Shown here: one piece after another, positions 36,352 to 47,000 of the stretch
Layout of the letters: each line of letters opens with the position of its first letter
How positions within the stretch are numbered: position 1 is the first letter of the stretch
From: Nostoc sp. UCD121
GTDB lineage: Bacteria; Cyanobacteriota; Cyanobacteriia; Cyanobacteriales; Nostocaceae
NCBI RefSeq assembly: GCF_014222285.1
Contig: NZ_JACKZS010000026.1
Coordinates: forward strand, 1 to 56,883
DNA: 56,883 nt
Direction: 5' to 3'
Notes under the pieces: model-generated
Database searches by the model: none
Told to the model about the DNA's origin: nothing
The model's input: only the letters and a program-made list of their open reading frames with translations
Translations under genes and position numbers: made by a program

Positions 36352-36533
36352 TTCGTTTTGCATAGTTCTGCACAAAAAGCTGGCTAAGTGTAACGCATCT
36401 CGAAGGAACTCAGCGAAACCAATAACTGAATTTAGTTAGCCACTTCTGAAAGTAAAGTCAAAACGGCATAGAACACCTACAGCCAGTTGCAACGTTCTAA
36501 AATTAAAAAGTATTAAATCAAGTTGAGGACATT

Positions 36534-36797
36534 ATGGCTGCAAAAGTAGAAATTTATACTTGGAGGACTTGCCCGTTTTGTATCCGTGCCAAAAGTTTGC
36601 TGAAGAGTAAGGGTGTTGAATTTACAGAATACAGCATTGACGGAGATGAGGCAGCCAGAAATAAAATGGCTAAAAGAGCAAATGGACGGCGCTCTTTACC
36701 GCAAATTTTCATCAATGATGACCATATTGGTGGTTGTGATGATATCCACGCTTTAGACAGTCAAGGCAAGCTAGATGAGCTACTAACTTCCGTGTAA
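36534..36797 (+). CDS. grxC: Glutaredoxin 3 family
   Basis: 87 residues with ribosome site TGAGGA just upstream. The dithiol active site is TCPFCIRAK (CPFC), and the glutathione-binding pieces RRSLPQIFINDDHIGGCDDI (with the cis-Pro after Leu and GG-C-D motif) complete a classical glutaredoxin. It reduces disulphides and glutathionylated proteins in the cytosol using glutathione. Glutathione synthetase follows 211 bp downstream on the same strand, a pairing I recall as common in cyanobacteria. Confidence 0.95.
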   Translation: MAAKVEIYTWRTCPFCIRAKSLLKSKGVEFTEYSIDGDEAARNKMAKRANGRRSLPQIFINDDHIGGCDDIHALDSQGKLDELLTSV

Positions 36798-37008
36798 GTC
36801 TAGAAGATATTGCACTAGCGACAAGCCACTGCAAATTACACGGCAGTCGCTACAACTCTGTTTACGAATTTTTCTCGCAAAAGTATTTGTCCACAAGACT
36901 TTACCCTCCAGTTCCTACTCAGCAGTACAGATGTACGTCAATTAGTCAGATCATCAAGAGATAATAATTGAACAACCATTTAATTTCTTGGTGATTGAGG
37001 TATACAGG

Positions 37009-37974
37009 GTGAAACTGGCTTTTATCATTGATCCCATCCATCTGCTTGACCCATGTCATGATACCAGCATTGCCCTGATCGAAGCAGCGCAAATCCTGGG
37101 ACACGAAGTTTGGGTAACTCAAGGAAATCTGCTGAGTGTAGTGGAGGGCAAAGCTTGGGCTGTCCTACAGCGAGTCGAACTTGTACCAGTGCAGTTGGTG
37201 GAGAGACGCTGGATAGCGGCGAATCCTTGGTATAAGTTGAGCGATTCCTCGTTAACTTCTTTAGAGACAATGGATGCCGTATTTATGCGGACAGATCCAC
37301 CTGTCAATGATTCCTACCTCTATGCCACCTACATTCTCGATTATGTTGACCAAAATAAAACTCTGCTGATTAACAGTCCTAGTGGTATTCGAGGGGCAAA
37401 TGAAAAAATGTATGCCCTCCAGTTTACCAAAGTGATTCCAGAAACGATTGTCAGTGCTGATAAGCAGTTTATTCGGCAATTTGTCGAAGCAAAGGGGGCA
37501 GCTGTTCTCAAACCACTGGGGAACAAAGCCGGGGAAGGAATTTTATTTTTGCAATCGAGCGATCGCAATTTTAACTCCATTGTCGAACTCAGTACCCTCC
37601 AAGGTCGAGTGCCAGTAATGGTACAAACCTATCTACCGGAGGCAAAAGAAGGTGATAAACGCATTATCCTGCTCAATGGCGAACCGATTGGTGCGCTCAA
37701 TCGCCTCTCTAGCGGAAGTGATTTTCGCAATAATATGGCAACTGGTGGTACAGTCGCTCAAACTGAAATTACCCCAAGAGAACATGAAATTTGTACTCAA
37801 GTAGCCGAACGCTTACGCCAAGACGGTTTAATTTTTGTGGGTATAGATGTTATTGGTGGCTACTTAACTGAAGTTAACGTCACCAGTCCTACGGGAATTC
37901 GTGAAATTGATCGTCTAGATGGTACTAACCTTGGTCATCAGGTTATTCAATGGATTGAACAGTCATTGAATTGA
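37009..37974 (+). CDS. gshB: Glutathione synthetase
   Basis: 321 residues from a GTG at 37009 (MKLAFIIDPIHLLDPCHDTS), with GAGG upstream; an in-frame GTG seven codons earlier is less likely. ATP-grasp ligase joining gamma-glutamylcysteine and glycine. Visible family blocks: AVFMRTDPPVNDSYLYATYI, INSPSGIRGANEKMYALQF, AAVLKPLGNKAGEGILFL (ATP lysine), GDKRIILLNGEPIGALNRL, and the metal-binding end FVGIDVIGGYLTEVNVTSPT. Probably shares an operon with grxC. Confidence 0.96.
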   Translation: MKLAFIIDPIHLLDPCHDTSIALIEAAQILGHEVWVTQGNLLSVVEGKAWAVLQRVELVPVQLVERRWIAANPWYKLSDSSLTSLETMDAVFMRTDPPVNDSYLYATYILDYVDQNKTLLINSPSGIRGANEKMYALQFTKVIPETIVSADKQFIRQFVEAKGAAVLKPLGNKAGEGILFLQSSDRNFNSIVELSTLQGRVPVMVQTYLPEAKEGDKRIILLNGEPIGALNRLSSGSDFRNNMATGGTVAQTEITPREHEICTQVAERLRQDGLIFVGIDVIGGYLTEVNVTSPTGIREIDRLDGTNLGHQVIQWIEQSLN

Positions 37975-38207
37975 AGAACGCAGGAAGAGTAAATCAGTAG
38001 GGGTCAAATCCCCTGCTGATTTGAAGCCACTGAATTAAAGTTCACTCAAGGTCTTATCTACTGGTGAAGGCAGTTCAAAAATACAGGCGGTTTTCATTCT
38101 GCCTCTTGCCTTCATTGATAAATGTAAATTATTTTTACTTGGTGTCCTATTTTCTAAAAAATACAATTACTTCGGGTGCTTGCGTAGGCAACTCACCCAC
38201 CCACGCA

Positions 38208-38330
38208 CAATACTTTTCGGTTAAACCCAATAATCTCTTTTTTGGACTGGGGAAAGGTTAAAGGGCAATGGGGAAAGGTAAATTTAAACCCTTTCCCTTT
38301 CCCCTTTCCCCCAAAACCCGAAAAGTATTG
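38208..38330. repeat. Foldback repeat 1 (G+A/T+C-biased arms)
   Basis: Outer arms CAATACTTTTCGG (38208-38220) and CCGAAAAGTATTG (38318-38330) are exact inverted copies. Inside, a purine-rich block of GGGGAAAGG units faces a pyrimidine-rich block of CCCTTTCC units, so nearly the whole 123 bp can form one long hairpin. Open frames crossing it are artefacts of the repeat. Confidence 0.75.
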
Positions 38331-38402
38331 CACCCACGCAGCTTTGTTTATACAGAATATAAGTTTAATGAATGGCGGTGGTAGATGTGCAATGTCTACG
38401 TC

Positions 38403-38519
38403 TGGATTTCTCACAAGTGAGAAATCCAAGGGGTGTAGGAGGTGTGGGAAGTGTGGGAGGATGAGGAAGAAGTCTTACCCCCCACACTCCCCACACTCCT
38501 CTTCTCCCTCTGCCTACAC
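38403..38519. repeat. Foldback repeat 2
   Basis: A perfect 12-bp palindrome pair, TGGATTTCTCAC and GTGAGAAATCCA (38403-38428), is followed by a purine-rich GTGTGGGAGG run facing a CCCCACACTCC run (38432-38519), again forming a hairpin. With repeat 1 it fills much of the 835-bp gap between gshB and ftsZ; I see no gene in that gap. Confidence 0.7.
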
Positions 38520-38809
38520 TATGCATGAGAAATCCGGGTACGACGGGCTACATTTAAGCATTTCTAGTTGGCCAGGTCTTCTGATTTATTTGTTCCAAAA
38601 GCAAAGCTAGACATGGGAGCCAGCAGAACCCTGCCCAAGTTAATTTTATAAGTAGCGTTAACAAATTTCTTTACCAATTAGCAAAATTAGGGATGGCAAC
38701 GGATTGCTTATCCCTGCTTTTGGTAAACCCTGAAACTAACAGATTTTATACAGCACTCAGCCTAACCTGAGACTGCTAATTTAATCTAAAATCTCAAATC
38801 CAAAATCTT

Positions 38810-40126
38810 TTAATTCCGTGGTCTTTGTCGGTTTCTCAAGAAGTCAGGTATATCCAATCCAGGTTTTTCTTTTGGTTCTGGAGTTGGAGTTGGAGTTGGA
38901 GTTGAACTTGGAGTTGAGTTTGGGGGATTAACTGCGGGTTGTTGTGTTGTTGGTCGCTTGGAGGTATTAGGTGCGACTCGAACGCTAGCCACGCTTTGTT
39001 GTACCGCAGCTTGCACTTCACCTGTAAACCCGGTGGCAATTACAGTAATTCTGACCTCACCTTGGAGCCTGTCATCAATTACAGCCCCAAAAATAATATT
39101 GGCGTTGGGATCAACTACTTCGTAGATTGCTTCTGCGGCTGCATTCACTTCATGTAAAGTAAGATCAGTACCACCTGTAATATTAAATACAACCCCTCTA
39201 GCACCTTCAATAGAACATTCTAGTAACGGTGAAGAAATAGCTGCGATCGCAGCTTCTCTGGCTCTAGATTTTCCAGAACTAACGCCAATTCCCATCAATG
39301 CCGATCCTGCATCTGCCATCACAGCCCGAACATCAGCAAAGTCAACATTTACCAAACCGGGAATTGTGATGATATCAGAAATACCTTGTACCCCTTGACG
39401 CAACACATCATCTGCATAGCGAAAAGCTTCTTGCACAGGTGTTTGTTCGGGGATCACTTCCAGCAATTTGTTGTTGGGAATAATGATCAGTGTATCTACT
39501 CTACTTTTTAGCCCTTCAATACCTTGTTCCGCTTGACTGGTACGGCGGCGACCTTCAAACACAAATGGACGTGTAACTACCCCAACAGTGAGAGCGCCCA
39601 TTTCTTTGGCTACTTCTGCCACGATTGGGGCTGCACCTGTTCCAGTACCACCGCCCATACCAGCTGTGATAAATACTAGGTCTGCACCCTCTAAAGCTGT
39701 AGCAATTTCGTCTCGTGATTCCTCAGCTGCCTTTTGACCAATCGCAGGATTACCACCTGCTCCTAAGCCCCGCGTTAGCTTTTGTCCAATTTGCAATCTA
39801 CTAGGAGCGCCTGCCAGAGTTAAAGCTTGGGCATCAGTATTAATTGACCAAAACTCTACACCAGAGACATCAGATTCGATCATGCGGTTAACGGCATTGC
39901 CACCGCCGCCACCGACACCAATCACTTTGATGTTGGCAACCCTACCAGGAACAATTTCCCCAATGCGGCTATTTTCCGTAAAAATTTTCTTATTATCGTG
40001 ATTTTGTCCGAAGTTCATCCCAGAATTATTAAAGGGATTGGTCGAGTTAACTGCCAGAGAAAACCCAGGCTGTCCCGGAGATTGGGAATTTTTATAGGTG
40101 AGTCCTTGGTTATTATCAAGTGTCAT
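38810..40126 (-). CDS. ftsZ: Cell division protein FtsZ
   Basis: 438 residues. Tubulin-like GTPase that forms the division ring. The GTP-binding segment starts [20 protein letters not shown], the signature [10 protein letters not shown] (T4/tubulin motif) is intact, and the T7 catalytic loop [11 protein letters not shown] is present. A cyanobacterium-type N-terminal extension of about 60 residues precedes the core. The variable linker contains a PTPTPTPEP run coded by an alternating repeat, and the C-terminal peptide [15 protein letters not shown] is the usual docking tail. ftsQ lies upstream on the same strand but 900 bp away, so separate promoters are likely. Confidence 0.98.
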   Translation of the reverse strand: MTLDNNQGLTYKNSQSPGQPGFSLAVNSTNPFNNSGMNFGQNHDNKKIFTENSRIGEIVPGRVANIKVIGVGGGGGNAVNRMIESDVSGVEFWSINTDAQALTLAGAPSRLQIGQKLTRGLGAGGNPAIGQKAAEESRDEIATALEGADLVFITAGMGGGTGTGAAPIVAEVAKEMGALTVGVVTRPFVFEGRRRTSQAEQGIEGLKSRVDTLIIIPNNKLLEVIPEQTPVQEAFRYADDVLRQGVQGISDIITIPGLVNVDFADVRAVMADAGSALMGIGVSSGKSRAREAAIAAISSPLLECSIEGARGVVFNITGGTDLTLHEVNAAAEAIYEVVDPNANIIFGAVIDDRLQGEVRITVIATGFTGEVQAAVQQSVASVRVAPNTSKRPTTQQPAVNPPNSTPSSTPTPTPTPEPKEKPGLDIPDFLRNRQRPRN

Positions 40127-40184
40127 TAGATTTGTGAGAGGGTAGATAAACGACTTTTCCAGGTGCTATTCACTTAAGAGTCAA

Positions 40185-40499
40185 CTATAAGTTTGACACT
40201 GCCACAATCCTATGGCACTGTTCTTTATTGTTTTCACTACTGCCAAGCCTAACAGAATTGGCGGTATGAAAATTTGCTATGAGATCAGCTTTTAATGCAG
40301 CCGATCGCACAGCCAATTCTAGAGAAGTATACCTATATTTATCCAAAAGTGACTTGTATAACTTCAACCAGACATTAATCTCTTCATTCTTCTCATCGGA
40401 GGGCATAACTTCTAAAGACACACTACAGCGTATCTTATCTGCCTCAATAATATTGTTAATAGGTTTCACCATTGGGGATAATTGCAACTTTAGACACAA
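40185..40499 (-). CDS. Possible small hypothetical protein between ftsQ and ftsZ
   Basis: 104 residues, or 95 from the second Met at 40472. Not recognised. The middle is helical (INVWLKLYKSLLDKYRYTSL, ELAVRSAALKADLIANF). Codon choice resembles that of neighbouring genes, but no ribosome site is obvious and an 82-codon frame overlaps on the other strand, so it may be chance. If real, it could lie in the ftsZ transcript. Confidence 0.35.
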   Translation of the reverse strand: MCLKLQLSPMVKPINNIIEADKIRCSVSLEVMPSDEKNEEINVWLKLYKSLLDKYRYTSLELAVRSAALKADLIANFHTANSVRLGSSENNKEQCHRIVAVSNL

Positions 40500-41033
40500 T
40501 ATTTACCTGATACTTACTTATTCTTAAGGTTGAAGCAAGCAAGAATTTACTTGTCAGACTATACCTGATTAATTTGTTGTTTGGGTGGTCTTAATGGACA
40601 CTTTGTTAGAGCAATAGTCTATCTTACGAGAACCCTCACTAGTGTGGTCAACAAATCAAGATTTTCCTAGAGGTTTCGTAACCCAATTAAGAATTATGGT
40701 ACAGAATAGTCCAAACTGATTGCCCAAAAGTAGCCTTTACGCAACCTTTGGTAGTACTTTAAGTTACAGTTTTTAATTTCAGTAACCTGTCTTTGGAACT
40801 ATCCTCAACAGACCAAAGTTCGATTGTCAGACATCTTGCACCCTACTATTAGATGTTAGGGTAACAATTTGAGAGTGTTTTACTCACAAGAGAGATTTCA
40901 TGATTGATCTTCTCATTTTAATTAGAAGTTAATGCCGATTTTCGCGTGAGTTGCTAGAAAACTGAAAATAATAAATATATTTATCAGCATAAAGCTTCTT
41001 AATTTACTAAGAGCTATTAATACATTAAACACG
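40500..41033. other. Gap between ftsQ and the ftsZ leader
   Basis: About 530 bp, A/T-rich, no open frame or convincing hairpin. It probably contains ftsZ promoters, as ftsZ in heterocyst formers has its own regulated promoters, but no box can be assigned from sequence alone. Confidence 0.4.
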
Positions 41034-41888
41034 CTAGATATCTTTAGGGTTTTTGGGAGTTAATTTTTGGTCTTTTTGGTTCATTTGTACTAAGGGGAAA
41101 TCGGGATTTTTCAGATCAATATACTCTATTTGACCAGAATCGAGTTTCGCTGATAAATGGCGCATTTGGGCGAGTACCTTAATTTGTTCAGATAACAGGG
41201 TACCTGGAACGCCAAGATGCACATTTCCTAGTTCTGTTTTTAAAATTAAATTCGCTGGATTTTGGCAATCAATTTCCACTACTTTCACAGTACTTTGGCT
41301 GATAGCTTGATGAATTTGAGTCCAGTTGAGACAGTATTGTTTGGGCGATCCAATTACTCTGAGATTGGGTAATTTCTTAGTGGGATTCAGTGATGTGTAT
41401 TTTTCTAAAGGTATCCAGGCCCCACTTGCATCTAATAAGCCGATTGTGACTTTTTTATTGCCAGTGCCCTGATTTACCCCACTTGCTGTTTGAGTCATTG
41501 CAACAGGGACTCGTTCTTGAATTTCGATGTTTAATCCGGGGGGAAACAGGCGACGTCTCACGATCGCTTGAGCAATAGTTGGTTGTTTTTTCAAAGAGTT
41601 TGCGATCGCTGCTGGTTCAATCCGCCACAAAGATTGGGGGTAAGATAGCACTAATAGGGATTGAGTCGTCTCATCTGACAGTAATTGATTGCCTGATTTC
41701 ATCACTACTTGTTTGGGAGTTTTTAACACCCATACTGGTTGAACTGCTACCCACAACAATCCACCTGCCAAACCGGTAATGGCAAAGGTTCGCCAAATAG
41801 CTTGAATAATTCTCATCTGCCGTCGCCGACGTAATTTTTTACGACGCTGGGCAAGATCCGTGCGGGAAACTGATATTATGCCAGCCAT
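41034..41888 (-). CDS. ftsQ: Cell division protein FtsQ
   Basis: 284 residues. A basic cytosolic tail (RRKKLRRRRQMRI) precedes one membrane helix (about 30-50, AITGLAGGLLWVAVQPVWVL), then a POTRA domain (KQVVMKSGNQLLSDETTQSL) and a beta domain ending near EYIDLKNPDFPLVQ. It links the divisome proteins across the membrane and binds FtsB/FtsL partners. Cyanobacterial FtsQ is divergent, but the layout and its place before ftsZ support the call. Confidence 0.85.
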   Translation of the reverse strand: MAGIISVSRTDLAQRRKKLRRRRQMRIIQAIWRTFAITGLAGGLLWVAVQPVWVLKTPKQVVMKSGNQLLSDETTQSLLVLSYPQSLWRIEPAAIANSLKKQPTIAQAIVRRRLFPPGLNIEIQERVPVAMTQTASGVNQGTGNKKVTIGLLDASGAWIPLEKYTSLNPTKKLPNLRVIGSPKQYCLNWTQIHQAISQSTVKVVEIDCQNPANLILKTELGNVHLGVPGTLLSEQIKVLAQMRHLSAKLDSGQIEYIDLKNPDFPLVQMNQKDQKLTPKNPKDI

Positions 41889-42591
41889 TCAAACCCCTTT
41901 CTGGTTACAATCCAAATTCCTTGACGCGCTTGTATCATTAATTAATTTCAGTAAACACTGTCGGCATCTCTTAGCCGCTCTCCTCAAGACTTTTTTTATT
42001 TTTAGTAACACTTTACAGTAAGTACACAACGAACGTAGTCTCTAGTTATCCTTCCTATTAAAGTTTCCGGTGTCCATTCTTAACTCACTGTTGTCTTTTT
42101 GACAAGGGACATAAAACATTTTTTCTTTAAAGATTACAAAATCTTAATTTAAATATTTCTGATTTTGTTTTATTGACAAATAGAATGTGAAGTGATAGAT
42201 AAGTCTTCCTTTATCTCTGTATAGATTGCTATAATTCATACTAGTCATGTCTCATCAACTATACAAACAGGGAATAATATAATCGAGTAGCTTTTTTTAC
42301 TGATTAACTCCGTCATCCAGGTTTGTGTCAGGTTAAAGAAAAGCTATGAGATTGTCAAAACCTCAATAGTAGGTGTAAAAAGGACAGATATGTTTAAGGT
42401 TATTAGGGTCAATTAAATCTCTATCATACTACTGACAGATACTGACAGTGATCCTGTAATAAGTGCTGTCTTTTGCAAGACACTACCAACTTGCGAATTA
42501 ATTGTGTGCCTACATCAAAGTTAGAGATTGTTTGTATAAAAAATACGAGTTAATTGCATCTACACGCGCGTCTACATACACCTATACATAC
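41889..42591. other. Gap between the ftsQ and NTPase genes
   Basis: About 700 bp between divergent genes. An open frame from 42502 continues into the NTPase but has no ribosome site and is read as leader. No RNA gene, strong hairpin or repeat is recognised. Promoters for both directions should lie here. Confidence 0.4.
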
Positions 42592-43923
42592 ATGAAAACG
42601 ACATTCAATTTGTCACGTTTTTATAAAGCATGTAACCCAAGCTACACGCTTAATATAAGCAACGTGTTAGATCGCCAGTATTACATAGATTTTGCTGATG
42701 TCCGTGGTTGCAAAATTGTCGAAGAATTGCAACGGACTATAGTTCGGATTTCTCCTGATGAGCCAACCTGTCAATTATTTACGGGTCACATTGGCTGCGG
42801 TAAATCAACGGAATTACAGCGCCTCAAAACAGAATTAGAATTGGCAGGATTTCATGTGGTTTATTTTGAGTCCAGTCAAGACTTAGACATGGCGGATATT
42901 GATATCAGCGATATTTTGCTGAGTGTAGCCCGTCAAGTCAGTGCCAGTTTAGAAGGCATTAACATCAAATTTAAAGGTGGTTACTTTACCAATTTGTTTA
43001 AAGAAGTAGGCGATTTTTTACAAAGCCCTATAGAGCTTTCTGGACAAGCAGAATTATCTTTGGGTATTGCCAAAATTACCGCCAAAACCAAAGATAGCAC
43101 TCAGATGCGGAATCAATTGAGGCAATATTTAGAACCACGTACCAATAGTATTTTACAAGCGATTAACGAAGAAATTTTAGAAAGGGCTATTGAACAGTTA
43201 AAGCTGCGAGGTCAAAAAGGACTGGTAGTGATCGTAGATAATTTGGATCGAGTTGATATGCGTCCCTTAGCATCAGGGCGATCGCAACCAGAATATCTCT
43301 TTATAGACCGAGGCGAACAGCTACGTCGGCTCAAATGCCACCTAGTTTACACAATTCCCCTAACATTAATTTTCTCCAATGAGTATGAGACACTGAAAAA
43401 CCGCTTGGGGGGAGGCATTGCGCCAAAAGTCTTGCCAATGGTATTAGTGCGGCAAAGAGATGGCAGTGACTACGAACCAGGGATGTCACTAGTACGCCAG
43501 TTAGTCTTAGCGAGAGCTTTTCCAGAAGTTTCTTTGAATGAAAGGCTTTTACTAATTACAGAATTATTCGATCATTCCCAAACCTTGGATCGGATATGTC
43601 GCGTTAGCGGTGGCCACATTCGCAACTTATTGGGTTTACTTTATAGCTGCCTGCAACGACAAGATCCACCTTTTTCTAGAGAATGCTTAGAAGCTGTGAT
43701 TAAAGACTACCGCGACGATCTGCTATTAGCTATTGATGAATCCCAGTGGGAATTATTGTTTGAAGTAGTGCAACAACAGAGAGTCAAAGGTGAGTCTGAC
43801 TATCAAAGCTTACTACGAAGTATGTATTTGTTCGAATATCGTGACCCTGTGGGACGCTGGTTTGGCATCAGTCCAGCCTTGGCAGAAACAGAAAAAGTTT
43901 TAGCTTGGCAACAAAACAAGTAA
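42592..43923 (+). CDS. P-loop NTPase of unknown family, partner of the nSTAND-WD40 protein
   Basis: 443 residues from ATG 42592. Walker A is TGHIGCGKSTELQRL (residues 64-78), Walker B GLVVIVDNLDRVD (210-222), resembling KAP/STAND-type ATPases; residues 120-175 hold a Gly/Lys-rich insert. The C-terminal half is helical (RVSGGHIRNLLGLLYSCLQR, then ESQWELLFEVVQQQ), as in the winged-helix region of STAND proteins. No membrane helix or known effector domain is seen. It lies 99 bp before the giant protein on the same strand, with only heptamer repeats between, so they probably form one operon. Role unknown; a conflict or signalling pair is inferred. Confidence 0.85.
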   Translation: MKTTFNLSRFYKACNPSYTLNISNVLDRQYYIDFADVRGCKIVEELQRTIVRISPDEPTCQLFTGHIGCGKSTELQRLKTELELAGFHVVYFESSQDLDMADIDISDILLSVARQVSASLEGINIKFKGGYFTNLFKEVGDFLQSPIELSGQAELSLGIAKITAKTKDSTQMRNQLRQYLEPRTNSILQAINEEILERAIEQLKLRGQKGLVVIVDNLDRVDMRPLASGRSQPEYLFIDRGEQLRRLKCHLVYTIPLTLIFSNEYETLKNRLGGGIAPKVLPMVLVRQRDGSDYEPGMSLVRQLVLARAFPEVSLNERLLLITELFDHSQTLDRICRVSGGHIRNLLGLLYSCLQRQDPPFSRECLEAVIKDYRDDLLLAIDESQWELLFEVVQQQRVKGESDYQSLLRSMYLFEYRDPVGRWFGISPALAETEKVLAWQQNK

Positions 43924-43939
43924 TAGCGCTGGGTAAGTT

Positions 43940-44018
43940 AATAGTCATTAGTCCTTTGTCCTTGGCCATTGGACTAATAACTAATGTCCCATGTCCCATA
44001 CCCCATGCCCACCCAATA
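43940..44018. repeat. Heptamer-type tandem repeats between the two NTPase genes
   Basis: Degenerate units of CCCATGT/CCCATAC type fill the 99-bp gap. They carry no gene. The following ATG at 44023 has no clear ribosome site. Confidence 0.7.
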
Positions 44019-44022
44019 ACAA

Positions 44023-47000
44023 ATGATTACTGACAAGCAGCTACACGTCTCCACAAAAGAAAATCAGTATACCTTGCAAAGACTGATTAGAGCGATCGCA
44101 CTTTCTGAAGGTCAATTTGCCCTAATTTTAGTTCGGTGTAACTATGGGCAATTGCGTGAGCAAATGTTAGGAAATATTCGCTTCATCACTAAAGATACCA
44201 ATATCAGAGAAATCGTCCTCAATTCATCAACAACTTCCTTACACAACACAATAGTCACAGAACTATCCTTAGATAATCCTGCTGTTCTCACAGACTCTTT
44301 GCCATCTGCTGTTATGGTTTTTGGTATTGAGTCAGCAATCGACCTAGAAAACTTACTTACAGGCATTAACCAAGCGCGAGATATCTATGCGGCAACTTTC
44401 CCATTTCCAGTAGTGTTGTGGCTACAAGATGAAGTTGCATCATTGTTGTCCAGATTAGCACCTGATTTTAAAAGTTGGGCTGCAACTACGATTAAATTTG
44501 AAATGGCAAAAGCAGATTTAATTGCTTTGATCCATCAAGAAGCAGAATCTTTATTTGCCAAAGTTTTAGAAGCAGGTGCTGAAACATTTTTATCTAATGC
44601 CTCTCTAGATTTAGATCCTAAGTCTCAACACCGCCACGAAATAGAATCAGCCCGTAATGATTTGCTGCGCCTATATGGTGTTCAATTAACACCAGGATTA
44701 GAAGCTAGTTTGGAATTTGTGTTAGGACGAGATAAATATGCCAACGATCAACTTAATGGTGCTTTAGGTAATTATCAAACAAGCCTAGCATTATGGCAGC
44801 AGGAAACCAAGAGAGTAGCTGAGTTGGAGAGTAATTCTGCTTTACCTCTCTCATTTCCTCACCCTCCCTCGCTTTTACTCAAGCAAGCAATAGTACTATT
44901 CCACCTGGGGCTGTGTTATCACCGCATGGCAGACTTACACCACAATAGTAATACTAGGTATTGTGAACATGCTCTCTTGTGGTTTAAACAATGCCTGGAT
45001 GTATTGGAGGAAGTACAAAGAGAAGACTTAGTTGCTAAATTTATTTTGCCTGCTTGTGAAATGCTGCAACGGTTACAAACTTGGGACGACTTAAAAAAAT
45101 TAGCTCAAAAGTCATTACTTTTAAATAAAACCTATGGAACTCCTGCACAAATTGCTCAAAATTATGGTTTTTTGGCAAATGTGGCAATTTCAGAGTCGAA
45201 TTGGGTACTAGCTCATGAATTAGCGAATGCAGCACTTTCTATTTCTGAAGAAGCAACAGAAGTTTCTCTGCGAGATGCTTTGCAAACACGACGACAAGAA
45301 AGTTGGTATCTTCTGTTGCTTGCACGTACACAGCGAAATTTAGGTGAATCAGAAGAAGCGATAAATAACCTAGAATGGGCGAGGGTAGTTTGTGAGCTAC
45401 AACATCAGCCATCACTATATTTAGAGATTTTAGAGGAACTGCGATCGCTTTACTTTTTTGAGCGTCATAACTATACAGAAGCCTTTAAACTCAAGCAAGA
45501 AAAAATTCAGATAGAACATCAGTATGGGTTTCGCGCCTTCATTGGCGCAAGTCAGTTACAGCCGCAACGATCTAGAATTAACCCAGCATTGGAACCTCAA
45601 AAAATACCGTTTATTCCTGAAGGAGTTGCCCAAGAAATATCAGCTTCAGGACGACAGCAAGATGTTAATCGTTTGATTGAAAGAATTAGTCGTGCTGACT
45701 ATAAACTTACAGTAATTTATGGGCCATCAGGCGTAGGTAAAAGTTCAATTCTCAAAGCTGGTTTAGTCCCAGCACTGACAGGAAAAGTTATCGGAGAACG
45801 CATTCCTATACCTATTGTTTTATCTGTTTATACTGATTGGCTCACAGTCTTAATAAGCAGTCTCAACCAAGCACTGGCATACACAGGAATATCAGTTAAT
45901 CCTGACTCTACATTCAATATACTGTTAGAAAAAATTCGTTTAGCAACCGAGCGCAACTATACAATAATTATCATATTAGACCAGTTTGAAGAATTGTTTT
46001 TTATAAGTAATCCTCCTACGCAAAGAATAGAATTTTATCAATTCTTTAGTGAATGTTTAAATATTTCATTTGTAAAAATTATTCTTTCGTTAAGAGAAGA
46101 TTACTTACATCATTTATTAGAATTTGAACGCTTGAGCCAAAAAAATAGTATTGGACTATATGATTTAGGTATAATTAATAAAAATATTCTCGATAAGGAC
46201 ATTCGCTACTATCTAGGAAAATTCTCTAGTCAGGATGCTAAAGCCATAATTCATAGTCTTACTCAACGTTCTCATTATGAACTGAGTGATGAATTAATTA
46301 ACCGATTAGTCCAGGATTTGACAGGAGAACTAGATGAAGTACATCCAATTGAATTACAAATAGTTGGCGCTCAACTACAAATAGAAAATATTACTACCCT
46401 TGGACAATACAAGCTTTGCGGGGGCTCGGCAAAATTGGTTGAACGCTGGCTAGGGGAAGTGATCAAAGACTGCGGCCCAGAGAATGAAGAGTTAAGTTGG
46501 AAATTATTATTTGAGTTAACTGATGAAAAAGGGACGCGACCGTTAAAAAGTAAAGCTGATTTAGCAGCTGCATTAGTTAATAACCATGATATAGAAACAA
46601 TATCAAGCTTTAACACAGTTGGGGAACTGATTTTAGAAATATTGGTGGGTTCAGGTTTGGTGTTGCGAGTCAGAGAAGAGTTGGGCGATCGCTACCAGCT
46701 AGTTCATGATTATTTAGTTGAACCAATTCGCCAAAAAAACAACTATGGTATGCTCGCCGAGTTTGAAAAAATCAAACTTGAAAAGATTAAAGCAGAAGTA
46801 GCTCAACAACTGAGTCAAAAGCAACTCAATTTAGTGTTGCAACGGCGACTACGAGAAGCACGGTTTGTAGGCGCAATGTTGGCAATCATGGGGGGAACAA
46901 TAGCAGCATTATGGTGGCAAGCCGACTTGCAGAAAACAGCAGCAATTCACCAAACTCTACGGGCTGAACGTAGTGAAACCAACTTGAGGATTAGTGGAAT

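Noticed and set aside
38064..38610. Open frames in the gshB-ftsZ gap
   Set aside because: Their codons come largely from the two foldback repeats (for example runs of Pro/Phe from CCCTTTCC units).
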